Of a DNA stretch of 64,000 bases, positions 39,801-54,800 are shown one piece after another. The position numbers and the translations under genes were made by a program. The notes under the pieces are model-generated. The model made no database searches. It was not told the DNA's origin and saw only the letters and a program-made list of their open reading frames with translations. The DNA comes from Ophiodon elongatus. Lineage: Eukaryota; Chordata; Actinopteri; Perciformes; Hexagrammidae. The stretch lies in the NCBI GenBank assembly GCA_016806645.1, contig JACSYO010001600.1, positions 2,118,501 through 2,182,500 on the forward strand, given 5' to 3'. Position 1 is the stretch's first letter; each line of letters starts with the position of its first letter.

Positions 39801-42800
39801 ATTTCAAGGATTTTGTGTTTGCTTATTATATTGTCAAAATAATGATCCATATAGCCAATTTAGCACCAGCATAATTAATTATGTGGGAACAAAATAGACT
39901 AACAGGGCAGAGTGGTCTTTAGGACCAGTTATCTGTAATCTGGGAAGGAAGCTGTGTCACAAATAATAGGGCCCTTCAAAGTAGCCAAATCTGGAGAATG
40001 TAGGGCAAATAAATTCCATTAGTGCAACATATTGCAAACAAATGAGCAATCAGACACACAGGCTTGGTTCGCTGCTGTCCTGGCCTGTGCAAGGCCCGTG
40101 CTCCTATAGTGAAAACAGTTCCAGCTAGCAATTGGGGCTTTTTCACCTCCCTTTAATTGGCCCAAGGGCACTAAATGAGCTAAATCAGTATTGTGCCTCT
40201 TGGTGCACAAAGCCAGTGTTAGGCTTGTTCCGCCTGGGCTAACTGTCCCTCATTAGGGGCCACTGATAGAGCCAGTGTGCTGAAGCTACACTCCGCCAGC
40301 CCTCAGTTTTCATGGGCAATTTGTGTGGAAGGATGAAAATAGTTGATGAGTTTATACTCGGCAAGGAGAAGGGGGCAAGGAAATAATTAAAAACAAACTA
40401 ATGAGAGGAATTAATTATTCAATTAATGCCTCAAACGTGCCACCGAGGGCTGAGTTTAGAGGGGGAAATGGGAAAACGAGGGAGACGGCAAGGGATAAAA
40501 TGTCAAGCCGTGAGGATAAATAGAGGGGAGAATGAGATATGAAGTGGAGGAGAAGGGGAGGACTTGCTTTATTGCTGGGATGTGAAATTGAAGCCCCGTA
40601 GCTCAATGCCAGAAAATTGACTATCAAGACCTAAAGGGTTTACAAATGCACGCAAATTGCCCTCATTGAATCAACAAAAATGGAGCCATTGTCATTTCAA
40701 ATTATACATCTTCATTTTACATGAGACATCCTCAAAGCATTACCTTAGCTACAATTCCCTTTAGTGGACTAAAAACATGCTGGAATATCAATAGCAGCCA
40801 CTAATGTCAACTGTGGATGCATAAAGAGGGCACCTCAGGTCTCACCTCTCTTTTATGAGGCAGGCTAATGGAAGAACCCTCTTAGACCAATCCAAGAATA
40901 TACTTCCATATGTAGCCTAATAGACTAGGATTTCATCATGGAATTCAAACACACGCCTCAAGCACAAATACATCTTTCATAATCAAAAATTTGCTCGCTG
41001 TCCCCGCTCTGATCTAGCATGAGTGAAATCACAACAAAGTAGAGCACTTGTTTCCTTTGTCTTTTTCTCCATCCCACTGCATTCCGCACAACTCCTCACT
41101 GTCTATCAGGAGAGGGAAGCCGAGCACGCTTCATTTAATCAAGAACACAGCAGACGACGGGATGGAAATATATCCCATCTGAGAGCTAAAAAATGCATCA
41201 GCCCGGCCATTACGCAGTGCAAACTCCCTCTCTGTCTTCCTCTCTCTCAAACACACACACAAACACACACACACTGCATCACTGGGCACCACATGCAAAT
41301 TTGTCTTATGACCTTCTGAACCCTGTGGAGAGGATGGAAAACTACAGGCTAACTCCACAGTGACGGAGGCCAAGAGGCTGTTTTAAATCTAAACATTAGC
41401 GCACAAAGTATTACTAATACGTAGTGTTACATAAACACTGCAACCACTCCGTCTCTCAGTAACCCCACTGACTCCATTTGTCTCCTGTTACCATTATGAG
41501 AGACACAATGAGAATGGACTCCATCCCCCCGCAAGCCATATTGCCCCTGCCTGAGCATCCACTGCACTTAAAAGAGAGTAGGATTTGGATTTGTTTTTAT
41601 CATTAGCACCTAATGTGAAACCCACTTTCTATCCACTTTAACAGAGAATAATAAAAGTGCATACATATATATATATATATATATAATACACAATCTACAA
41701 TTGATTAAATTAGCTAAGAGTGACCTCTGTACCTCTTGTAGACACATTTCACAGAAGTCTGAAACTGGCAGAAGAAATATGTTTGTTAGCAAAAGTTTAC
41801 CAGTAAGCCATTTTACATGGTAGATACTAAAGGTCATGCATGTTTTTCAAAACAGAATATGTAACAGAAGACAGCGTGTACATTTATTCTCAGACAACAG
41901 GAATAGCTCAGCTATCCTCAGCAGCCCAATAAAGACAGACAAGGTTGAGGTTAATCGGTATTCTTGTGATATGGTGTCTGCCTCCCCCTCTTTTCTGGTC
42001 ACGTTTTTCGCCCTAATTTCCATCTATTAAGTGTAACACTTGAGTCATCACTAACAGCCTCTAGCTATCAGCGTGGTAAAGACAAGGGATTACCAGTTAC
42101 CAGGCAATATGGAGTTACAACAGTGCGTGTAGGTGGTATGAAGAGACAAGGAAAGCAGAAATCAAGAGATTGAAGCATGTGCATTCTACCTGTAATGACA
42201 TATGTAATGCTCAAGACCACTTTAAGCCCACTGCACTTGTACAGACAATTAGATAAGATGTGAAAGTAGAAAAAAAAAAAGGTGAAGGGGACATTTTCTG
42301 GTATCCACTCATCTCCTCAACACAGAGATCCTACCTTTCCAGAGAAGTAAAAAGGATCGGGTCTCTTCTGACCGCATAAGCCTTTGTGATATTTTTTACT
42401 GTCTCTCATTGGCACACATACAAAGTGCATAATGTTTGGTCCTTTGAGCTAGTTTACGGATAGAGTATCATGGTTTATGAGGTGATTATGAATTGTTTTG
42501 GATGGGTCATTGTCTTTATGAACTGATTTATCACGTGGTTATGGTGTTTGGGTCATAAGGTTTAATTTGGGCACTGAAATGGGCACAATGACTGCATGGA
42601 TTATCACACCACACACAGTGACGCTACAGGAATGAAAACACAACCCCAAACAGCAAAACCACAACAACAAAAAAATAATTTTATGTCTTTGTTTGTCATG
42701 AAGATGAAGCCAGTCCTGTATCAGACCACCTTACAAATCCATCTCTCTGGTTATAGTGATTCCACATCATACCTTTCAATGTGTATAGGAAGTAATGGAG

Positions 42801-45800
42801 GAAGGGGAATTAGCATTCATTATATGAATGCAGAAGCACAGGGGATACAAGCTGTGATGCAACGCACTACCACACCACTAGGGGACCACCTAATATTTAG
42901 GCTCATCAAATACATTCACTTCACTATGAGACAGCACTGACGGGTAGTGGATGGTAGGCTACATGGAGTAAGCTCATAGTTTGACACTGTCTGTGTGACT
43001 AAGTAAGAACACTTATCGCCTTGAAAAATGCTTTTCAGTGTCAGGTGTAGGCTACTTGAGAAGGTAATGCTATAAGTATAAAGTACATTCCTCTAATTGA
43101 CTGTTCGCTTAACCCCTAACATCTTAGTTACTGTTAAGTCGCGCCTGTCAAGCTTCCCATTCTACACACATGAAGCTTTGACAAAGGTGGCAGATTTACC
43201 TGGTTTAAAAGTATGTTTTCACTTTTGTTCATAAAGTATTTGACTGTTTATTTTGCATTAATTGACAGATTAATCATTAATGACAAATAATCACGAGGTG
43301 CAGCCTTAGATTGATGCAGAAAATAACAGGAGTAAATGTCCGCGTGGGGTGTGACCAGAAGCAATGAACACATTCATTCTCCACAAAGTGCTACTGAGAT
43401 ATTGAAACAAGACTGCAGTGTAAACAGGGTTGGCTTTTCCCTAAACATATTCTAGTCATTCATGAATGACTGGTAAATTAGATGTGTTTGATGTTGGCAT
43501 CAGCATCGGCGTTCCCAGCCCTGAGAGAACATGTGTGGTGTTCGCCCTCTAGCACTGAAGAGCATGTTTTCACTTTTAAAGGCACAAGAGTAAAGGCTTA
43601 AAAGATGAAGACCTACTGATGCGTATTCAAACATGACTCTATCTCAAGTAATGTTGGCTGTAATACCAGCTTCCACACAGTGGGAAAACACTACACAGTG
43701 GATGTGCTATAGTGAACGGGGCTTGTTTTAATGCAACTTGTAAAGACACAAACTAAGGACGTGCTCCTTGGCCTTAAGTAATGCTCATTTACTGTATGTG
43801 GTAAGCTAGTTGGCCGCACATGTTAATTATAGCAGCTTCAGGCGGATAATATTGTTTAATCCATTCCTTAAATTTCCTAAAAGCTTGAAAATAAGACACA
43901 ACCCTCCAATCTCTTTAAATGCTGAGTATGCTCACCACCCGAACATGTGGGGAAATCCAAAGCTTGACAGGCCTACCATCCCTAGATATGGTTGCTAAGC
44001 TTTGATTGGTTAATGGCTGATTGTTCGGAAACACAGATACGTACAGTGGCAAACTATGACACATACAGTGACATGTAGCGCATCAACTCATCGGCCTTAG
44101 AGTGAGTTAAAGGGGCTCTACTGAACACGGTTTATGCAGGGTTTAGCATGTCTTACTTTGACTTTCTTTGTAAACGAGGGATGCTCTGCGCACTAGTGAT
44201 GGCTCGGTGTTGTGCCTCGGTGGTGGGGGAGGGGGGACCTGTTGTGGACCAACACGGCCCGCGATGGTTAGTAGGGGTTAAAAGATGTTTAGTGTCGGGG
44301 TTAAAATAATGTTTAGGCACTTTAAAGGAGTGAGGCCTGCACAAGTTACGGGGTTAATGAGTTTTTGAGGCCTCATTGCCTGAGGATGACTCATCATTAA
44401 GACAGGTACGTGGGAATGGAGGTTTTCCTTTGACTAGTTTTGCCTGGAACTCGCCAGTCTCCCTCATCATTAAAAGGTGAGATGCTCAATAGTGCCAGTC
44501 CTTAAGTGACTAAGTCAATTGGCCATATGAAGTTAAGGGTGAGTATCAACTTCCACAGTACTTTGGGTGTCCATCCGCGAGAAGGTAGCCCAGTAAAACC
44601 CTATTATGTTTGCTATTAGATCACAGGACTCAATGTAGTGTCTGTGAACATCACTGTCAGTGTCAGTGTTATATGGCATATTATATTATTTCTCATGCAG
44701 TAATTGTCTCCTAAACAGTTTATGTGCTTTAAACCCAGGCAGTGTAACATAAAGAAGATAAACACACAAAGAAAAAGTAAGAAGAGGACACATAGACACA
44801 CACACGCACGTACGCACGCACGCATACACACGCATACACACGCATACACACGCATACACACACACACACACACACACAAAACCACACACAGTGGCATGCC
44901 GCCACCCACGTACAGTATGCACTCTGATATGCAAGTGTATGGACAAGCACCCCCCCACACACACACCCTTCTCATCTCCATAATTACTGTATAGTCAGCA
45001 TGTTCGTGTCTGGGGGTGACTCTCAAAGTGAGATGTTGACAACAGCAGAGCTGAACTCAAGCTGGGTACTGTCAAAGGCCTGACACTGATAGCATTATCC
45101 GTGTAATTATTCTCAGTTAAGTGAACTGCCTACTTACTTTTAACATAATGGATTTGGATGAGAATGCCATATCTATGCTGCCCTTTCATTTCATAACTTA
45201 TATGACGTCACTAAACCAGCTGAAGTATTTGTTCCAACTTGTCTTAATTAGCTTAAATACGGCCTATCTATTATTTGCTGGTGGGCTTTCATTCCTTTTA
45301 CATTTGGGCATAATCTCAAAGCACACCTGCGCTCCCTCTGAGGCACATTAGGATTCTGCAGTGCAACTGTTAAGAACCACACACTTCTAATATATGGCTT
45401 ATGCCTTTCCAAGCAGCCTGTCATTTTTCTTCTCTTCCATAAAATATCTGCTCGACATTAATGAATGGGGAGTCGGCCAACGCTTCTGAAAATCTTGATC
45501 AAGATGTGGAGCAAATGAGGAGTGAAGCAAGAGGCCGCCAGTCTGGCATCGGGAAATGGCAGCGTGTTTGCATGTGTGTGTGTGTGTGCACAGTATGTGT
45601 GTGGCTACATGGCATGGGGAATATGAGAGATGTCAGGCTGGCCTCTGTTCCTTTACTGGTGGTGTAAATTAGATGTGAAACAGCATGGTACCAATGCCAG
45701 GGGAAAGTTACACCTATCGAGGTTGGCTCTGCGCAGATTAAGGGAGTGCGAGCATGTGCGCGTGTGTTTAAATCTTAATGAAACTGGCTCTCTGAAGGTC

Positions 45801-48800
45801 AGTGCAGAGCGAACAGGGACTCTTTCGTCTGCTGCTAATGGTGTATTAATGATTCAAAGATGCTTTTGTCTCTCATGCGCACAGTTGCCCACCCAAGCAC
45901 CCCACTGACGAACACACACACACACACACGCATATAACCACCCACACAGACACATGAGAAAAAACGCCGTCACATACATGGACAATGAATCCAAATAAAC
46001 ACACATTAACCAGTGTGACACAGGCATAGACAAAGCACTTGTGTGTACAGGCACAAATGTGTTTTCAGGAATGCATTATGGTGAGGTGACTTCGTAAGAG
46101 TGAGAAATAGTTTCACAGGTCTCTCAAATTGCAGAACTAGGATTTCATTAACTAAGATCGATTATCCCTCAGCTAACAGCTTAAGTGATCAACTGTTTTG
46201 ACAGGTATTTAATAAGGCACCAACCACAAGTGATAATGAATTAGGTTCAGGCCAATTACAGCAGGTATAAAAATATATTTACCGTGAGAGAGCTAGAGTA
46301 AAGTTATATTGATGAGGTAGTTATTGTTCAATTCTCCACAGACGTGTACCGCAGTGAATCAATCAAATTGAATGAAAATACATACACTATTCACATAAAA
46401 TTCAAGTCCCCTTGTTAGGGCAAATTATTTATTTCTAAGGCAGCAATTCGGTTGGAAGAAAGGACACCATAATGGATACAACCACTTTCAAAAGTACCTT
46501 ATTTGGTATGTTACCAATTTTTTTCTGAAAGCTGCATTTACAATGAAATGCAATGTTTCTATCGTGCTCAGAATATTTAGCCAGTGCTGACCACTGTCTG
46601 TGAAGCATCCTACTGCAATTCGGATCCGTGCAGAAGTCAATTCTGTCGGGTCTTAGGGTTGTGACAAAGTGCAGAAGGGGGTGGAGGTGTATGGGTACAG
46701 CGGGTTCCCGTCCCGCGTTTGGGCAATGGTCTTACCTTGAATGTGGACATGGCTGGGTCCCTGCTATACCTGTCTATGGTGTGGAACTTGGACGAGTGGT
46801 TGAGCTCATGGTACAGCTCAGAATGTCTTTTGCGAGTGTGCATCACTTTCTGGAAGGGAAGAAAGGAAGGGACAGCAAAAATGAACCAAATAGAAACAAA
46901 AAAAAAAGAAAAGAAGGAGGGCCAATAGAGGGGCAGGCAGGGTAATGGGTAAAAGGCTGAGGGACTGCGGTAACACCAGCCGTAAGAGAGGGACGCCGAC
47001 AGATCGATCGATTGCTAGCTCATGCTCATACATCATCCACTTCTTTAAGAATTTGGCAACAGGGAATGCTGCAGAGGAGTCGTTTAAGTGAAAATTTAGT
47101 GACAATGACTGACAGAAGTGTCATTGTTCCAGACTGATGCCTGCTAGCTGGCGATTCTGTTAAACTAGGACTAACTCATTAAATGGCTAACAAGAAGGGC
47201 GGGATTTTAACTCTTGCACTTGTGATATTTGACAAAAACTGCCTTCCCTGCGTTCTCAATGTCTTTTTAAAATACAGCTAAATCCAGATGTTTAATCCTC
47301 TGACAGCAAACTGCATTTGTCAGTGCCACTGCCGTTGTCTCTCTGTGCTAATGGGCAGTGCTGGAGCTTCTCAGCAGTAGATAATCGTCAAAGCAGCTTG
47401 CGAGGTGGAAAGTGACACAGGGGCAAGATGCCAGCACTCACACCGCAGACTTACCAGCCAGGACTGGTGCTTAGTACTGGCTCCAATTACTTCAGAGTGG
47501 GCACTCTCATCTCTGCTCAGCTAAAGAGGTACTACTACTGGTTACTTGCTTTTTGCTGCTACGTCTTTAGTTTTCCTTGACTGAGTCATGTGGTTTAATG
47601 TTTTCCAATGAAACCTGTGTAAACTATGAACTCCTGTAAGTGCTCTTCATAACTTTCAAAATAAAGCACTTCAAGGATTTTACACGTATAGTTCAGTTTA
47701 TTTATTCCAAGGAGTACTGCCCAGTTATGCTGTTCAATATTATCTTCTGTAGTTCTGGAGGAGCTTTCAAAAGTTTTAAAACTTCTGGACCCTTGACCCA
47801 TATTGACAGGACATCTCAGCTTCTGCTGCACAGAATTTGACAGTGTCAAATGCCAAATCAATGGAGTACTCCTTTAAGTTTCCAGAAATGTATATTTCAC
47901 CTAAAAGTCTATATTACTAATCCAGTTCAAAACTATTAATAATGACAAATGTTGCAGTTTATATAGTATGTGTGAAAATTAAATATCTGACAGTCTAAAA
48001 GGATGGGCAAACTCAAAGAAAAAAAAAACATGGATGGAAATGAGTTTCGCTTCCATTAAATCATGGAAGTGTACACTTCGTTATATTAATGGTACTTCTA
48101 CGTCAACCTCTTTCTCAAAGTCAACAGTCAATTGATGAGAAAAGAGTTGATTACCAGGAGAGGCAATCTCCTTATTCTAAATTCATGCAGCGGCCACAAA
48201 TGACTCTCCAGTAAATTTGCTAGATAAGGTAAACAATCATCTCTAGTCACTGTTAGTAGCTTGTCACCACACGTTCCCTCTATATGAAAGATATATCTCC
48301 ATGGTGGAAGGTGAATGTCCAGTCTTTGCAACATTCTGAATTAAACTGAATTCTCGCAAAAAGCAGCATTGCAAAGAGAGGTATTATATTGCGAAGGGAT
48401 ACTTGCTAGAGACTGGAGATTCACAGAACACCCAAATCATTCGAACACAAACATACTCAGTCAATGTCAAATCATGTTATTCCAAGAGATATAACCAGCC
48501 AATCAACTACAGCCACATACGTTTTGACCCATAACTGGATTACTTGTACTCATTCAGACACAAGAAGCGCTCTACTTTGCTGTTTCTTCAACCAGGACCC
48601 CCACAATGACTTGACAGCATTATTTGATTTGATTGTACATGTCAGTGAGATGTTTTTGTTTTGATTGATACAAATTAATCAATTAGGACAGATGATAAGT
48701 AGGGATGGATTTAAGGCCATTGTTGGAGAAACAGCATACTATGTAAGGTAGGTCTGAAACAGTCCATAGTTCTAAATGCAAGGGAGACATGTGCGACGGG

Positions 48801-51800
48801 AGGGATTTAGCAATGCGTTTTGCTCCTCTATGCGTTACTCAAGTCCTGGCAGAAGCACAAGAAAGCAGGGACAGGCTGATGACAGGGGGTGAGGTCCGAG
48901 ATCTTACCTCGAAGTCCAGCTCAGAGTACCGTACTCTTTTCCTCTGGAAGAGGAGGGGGGCAGGGGGAGAGAAGAAAGCATCAATAACAAACCCCTCCAC
49001 CACTATTTAACTAAAGAACTATCTATCTCAATGTATCTGTGGATCTCTCAGTGTCATTGTTTAGTAAGAAGAGGGAAGCGAATATGCACTGGCTGCCCAA
49101 CACAGTAAAGATATTCTTACAAATGTCAAGGCGAAAAGCTAGTTATTCAGTCTATTTCAATGTAATGAGATTAGTGAAGTGGAATAACCCAGAATTGGAA
49201 TGAAACAATAATTTCTCGGCTCATATGCTCTCAAATACAATCATTTCAACCCCAGTGTAAATCATCCCCTTTGCTATTTTTGGAGAATGTGCTGGACACA
49301 TTCCGATTAAAAGAGCTACAACAAACATATGAGGAATGGTTTTCATCCTCTAATCTTGTTTGGACCCCACCACTCTCCTCTTAAGTGCCTCTGCAGCTAT
49401 AGCGAGTGGCACACAAGCCGCCAATTTAACAGCTGCAGACATTTCCAACTCATCTGGCCCTGACATTGCATTGCATTACATTCAATCTCTGACTTCCTAT
49501 TTGGCTCATGCTGTCTGCCAGATTTGTATTTGGCAGTGAGGGCAGCTGTTCTTTGTTGTTAGTTAAAAGCTGTATTCATTCTTTGAAAGGGCAGAGTTGC
49601 TGATCGAATACTATGGCAGCCAAGGTTTTAAAAGGTAAAGAAATGCAAACAGATAGAGAGGTAAGTGTCTCTCTGAGATGTCCTATTCACTTTGTGATTT
49701 TCACTGCTCATAAAACACAATGCATTCACTGTCCACCGACAGAGAAATCCTTACCTTAAACTGGGGAATTCCGTGATTGAGTTTGCTTTGTAATATGGTA
49801 GACATGCAACATGCATATACCTGTACAGTATATTGCATGTTTTGTTGAGGAAACAAATAAAGCATTCATCAACTCACTCTTACAACATTCATAAGGAATC
49901 CTTGTGTGATTTGCTGTTGATGATGGAATGATGGTCAGTCACACACTAGTTCATCATCTTTCATTTGCATGTACTCAATGCAGTGATTCATACGAAACTT
50001 CACCTCTACAGCCAACATTTTGTTGTAAGGAGATACTGATTATATTCCAAATCATAGACTGTATATAAGATGTGGACGGAGTCGTAGTGACGTCACCCAT
50101 TGGTTTGTGGACTGCCGTTTTAAAGCCTCAAGTTAGGCAATTTGGCCGTCACCATCTTGGATCACGGCAGTTGCCATCTTGGCGTTTTGCAACCAGGGAA
50201 CGGAAGTGACCATATTTGGAATGCAGCTCTGGTAGTGGTAGCAGCCTATCAATCAAAGTAAGCCCCCCCTAAAACATACTCTGCGTTATGGTCTATTCTA
50301 CTCTAAATGGGACCATCATTTACTAAATAAACATCATGCTGTATCGGCTTCACTCGTCAGAACCGGAGGTTGCTGCCTGTCTCCAATACAACCTCTACTG
50401 GTTAATATCGTAGGATGATAGAATAATATGCCCTGTGAACCTCATTATTTAGAGTTTAAATTTACATGCCTCTCCCTAAAAATCCATAGTGAAATGAACA
50501 CTGTTAGTACATTTGTGTGATCCCTTCATTATGCGTCGCCATATTTAAAATGGGGAGTAAAACACTGCTGTGATTTAATCTTGAGAGGCACGCTCTGATA
50601 TCCATCTCCAAATCAAGCATATTCAAACAGGGTGAAATTATGGCAGTAAATTATATCCCCCAGGTTTCTCTGCAGATTTTTCCTTTTTTTGGGTATTCAT
50701 GAGTGCACTCATAGCTCTTCTGATTTTTTATGAGTTTTAATGACTCGTCTTTAATGTCCTCAGCCCTAAATGAAGCATCTGCACTTTTCGGTGAAAGTGT
50801 TGCTTCCATCTCTTAAATCAACCTTGTGAGTCAGCAAGATGCCATTCGGGGGAGATCTAAAGTGTGTGTTTGTATATGTCTGCGTTTATGTGTCCATGTT
50901 ATCGTGTGCTTGTTTTTGTGTGTATGTCAATGTGTTGTTTGTGTAAAATTAAGGTGGGCTAAAAGACATTCACTCGGGATATTTCCTCTGATCCTGTCAG
51001 AGGAGGTTAGGAGGGGGTATCACACACACACACTTTACACACACATCACAAATACACACACGGTACACCAAGAAGAAGCAGTCTGTCATTCAGAGAATAA
51101 CTCATTTTAAAGCTCATTGTCTCAGTGAGCGGCAATGAATAGCTGCAAATAATAGCAGTTGTCAAGGCAGGCTTGTTGTGAAGCACATGACCATGCTATC
51201 ATCGCAGTGTGTTGGACATATTATTACTGTATATCAGAGACAATGTATTAGACATTGTTGTAATTGTTTGAAGGCCACGATGTCGTCTTTCTTCCCTATA
51301 TTCTGACATAGCCATATATTCACAACAACTATTCATTTTTCTCAAGTTTAAAAGAAATGTTTATTGGTTAAACTAGTTTTTCCCAATGCAAATATGTTTT
51401 CTTATCAATAACTCTATTGACCTAAGTGATTTAATGTGACCTAAGTGGTCATTCGCATCTTTTCCATTTGCAGAAAACTATTCTCCCCCTTGTCTTTCCT
51501 TGCCTCTCTTTCATTTCAGCATCACAACTTATATATATAACCACGCCACCAGCATCACATCCATAACATGTGAACATCAAGTGTTTGCTCAAGTGAAAGG
51601 GAGACATTGTGAATAAGCTCCATCACCACTGGGAACCCCTCCTTCCCTCAACCTCTTACCCACCTCCAGGGATCCTGCTGAGAGGCTGCTGTTGGCATTG
51701 GTGCTGCCCAGGTTGCGTGGCAGGGTCCTGGTTCTCTCCACTGTGGTTCCCCCTGTTAGAATCTGTCTGACCGACGGCCTCTGGCCCGGCTTCAGCTGGA

Positions 51801-54800
51801 GCGAATGCCCGTGGGAGTGCATGTGTCCTCCGTGGGAGTGTACAAGACCACCTTGAGCCATCATGTGGGCATGCCCGTGGGGCATGGTTTTGATCGTCCC
51901 ATAGGAGCGGTTGAGGTTCATGGCGATGTTCATGTCGCCCACACTCGACGGCACAAAATCCGCCGGGTACGCCTCACTTTCAGCTGGGTGGAGGGTCAAG
52001 GGTGAGGGAGGCGGGGGGAAGGGAGGATCCTCCACTGCGATGTTGAGAGGCTTGTCCTCGCACCCCAGTCCCATGCCTCCTCCTTGGGAGGAGGGCGCTG
52101 GAGGTTTGAGACTGACCGTCCTACGAGGTAAGACCATGTAGTCTCCCTCCCCGCCTCCTCCACTTCCTCCTCCCCCTCCGCTCCCCCCGCTTCCGGCACT
52201 TCCGTCCTGGGAGGTGTTGGAGGAAGTGGGCGGTCGAGCCCAGCCCAGGCCACTCTCGGTGCACAGGTAGATTGGAGCGCCACTGCGTTGCTGCCCCTGT
52301 TGTCTCTGCTGATCTACGTTTACCTCCTTCTTGAGGGGCGTCTCGCTCAGCTCATTGAGGCCGCCGAGGGTTGGAACCTTGTGGGAAAAAACAAAACGTT
52401 TCAGTTGTACAAGTATTTCCTGAAAGCCAGATAATCTTATTTAAGATAATCTCAACATATAACTTACTGTAGCTAAATTAACATTTTTCACTTGTTAGAT
52501 GCTAAGCTTTTCAGCTTTTGGACAGAAAAGTTGAGCAGAGCACTTCACTGATCATCCAACTGGTCAGTCAATGTCAACCTTAATTCCTTACCTGTACAAT
52601 GAGGTTGGGAGGGGGGATGTTCCCCGGCAGGGAGCTGAAGTTGACCCCAACTCCCCCCTCCTGATGGGCTGCCAGCTTGAGATCGTCTTCATCATCCAGG
52701 GAGATGCGGGAAAGGGTCCCTGTGATGGTAGCCGGGTTACAGGTGTTCACCTCTTTGAATATGACTAGAGGGAGAAGGGAAGGGAAGCCAAGGAAACAGC
52801 AAGACAGTGGAGGATAGGCATGAGATATGGGGGTTAGGGTATTTGGTCAAAGTAAGAAAGGAAGAAGTGAAGAGTTTATGAGAAAGGTAGGGGCAAAGGG
52901 TGAGGAAGAGGAACATTTAAAGGGAGAAAGAGGAATGGATATCGAATGGTAAGGTATTGATATAATGTATGCCAAAGAGAAAACAGTTGACAGAGAGATA
53001 GGCAAAACATAAACATAAATCAGGTTGTGATACTGAAGTTTGTTTTCAGCTTTGAAGTAGCTGTGAGACAGATTGCATCTCCAAAGAAAAGTTTCACTTC
53101 TCAATTTGTGCTTATATGGTTCACAGTAACTAAGATGAGTTTGTCTCTGACACTGTGACCTTAAGTCTTGCTCCATCTCGAGATTTGCCGGTGAGCCAGG
53201 ATTTTTATTAGCTTGGAGAAAGAGCCTGAGTGCAAAATGCTGTGTGCTTCAAATGAAATGGAGCAAAATTCCCTCGCTACCGAGTCCTGGCCCATATCTT
53301 GCTCACCAGCATATTATACCCTGTGTGTGTGAGTCTGCGTACATTTAAGACATGTGTATCGATGTGTATTTCTGTATGAGGGCCTGTTTTTTTATTCACA
53401 ACACTGTGAATAAAAACAGAACATAAAACTACTTACATGGCTTTGGGTTAGCATTCATGCATGTTGTTGCGGGTGGACACTACACACAGAATACTATACA
53501 TTTCTAGAATAGCTACTCCAAAATTAACTGCGGCATGCTGATGAGACACTAAGTTAATTCACAACTGACATCAATCTATCATCACAATCAAACACAACTC
53601 CAAACCATTTGGAAATTCATGCTCGATATCATGCTCATTCTGTCACCATCAGAGGAGAGAAGATTTACTATGTGGCCCCAAAATCCAATCTAGACCAAAG
53701 CATGTATCCCAGTCCATGTTTATGTTAATATCATTGATGTGAGAAAATGTCAAGCTACGCGTTTTATAAAAAATTTAAGATGGATCCAGCTTACCAGTCT
53801 GCATACCAGCGAGGACACCGGCTGAGTACAGAACCTAGCTATCTCCTGTTTAACAGTCCAGTTGGTGCAAAGTGATGTGAAAGCACTGGACAATTTTTGC
53901 CAAATCTGATCCCTTCACATCTGCCTCCAACAATGGAGACCCAGAGAATGACCTATAGACAAATCTGGCGGTTGTTTTATGTGTTGCGCTCTCAAGCGCC
54001 ACAGCCATTACTGCAGTGGCATAGTTCAACTGAACACCTTTACACTGACAGTGAAAGCAGAGACGTTTGGATTGATCACCGTCAGCATTCACCACCTATG
54101 ACAAATGAAGGTAGTAATGTTTGAATGTGAAAGTTACATATTATGAATTATTACACAGCCTTTGTGGCAAAAAAAAACTTTTACATTAACATACTGCTAC
54201 TGTCCAGCTGCCACAGAGTGGAAATCACAATGCTGTGCAGAATAACTCTAGCTTAGACCCTGAAGGAATTACTTGCTTGCGTCTGATGTAAATCATCACT
54301 CTGTGATTTCTCAAATTATAATCAGAAGAAATTCAGCATTTAAAAAAAAGGAAGCAGAGGATACTGTACAAGTGGAATTTCACGTGTTTCAAGTGAAATG
54401 GATTTAATCAAGCAGATGCTTATGGCTTTTAAATTATATTGTTAAAGCAGCTGATAACAGCAGAGCCCAAAGACACATGTAGCAATTTGTTAAAACTCAA
54501 AATTGTATTAAAAAGTAAACATTTTGTAAATTATATTGAAAAGGTTCTCCAAGATCAATTTGGCAGATTTCTTGGCAAAATTGCTTGAGATGTGAAATTA
54601 TTTACAGACATGACAGTTTTGTTTACACGCGAGGTGCCACTGCAGTTATGGCGGCTTCTTTAATTCCACCTGCAACCCAGATTTGTCTATATGAATTATT
54701 TAAGTCCAGGGACGGACCAGGCAGTGTTAAAAAGGTCAATTGGGTGCAAAACTTACATGGGTGTCCTCTCTCTGCAAGGGTGGAGGGGGAAAGTGACTGT

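Larger units (their letters stand above)
46850..51663 (-). other. adgrb2: adgrb2 introns around the 36-nt exon
   Basis: Two introns, 46,850-48,907 and 48,944-51,663. The second contains the dispersed repeat at 50,052-50,400 and CA-rich sequence near 51,020-51,062. Otherwise it is ordinary unique intronic sequence with no further exon seen. Confidence 0.75.

Noticed and set aside
44821..44860. Regular short repeats that might suggest a CRISPR array
   Set aside because: Ten-bp units without spacers in a vertebrate intron: a simple tandem repeat.
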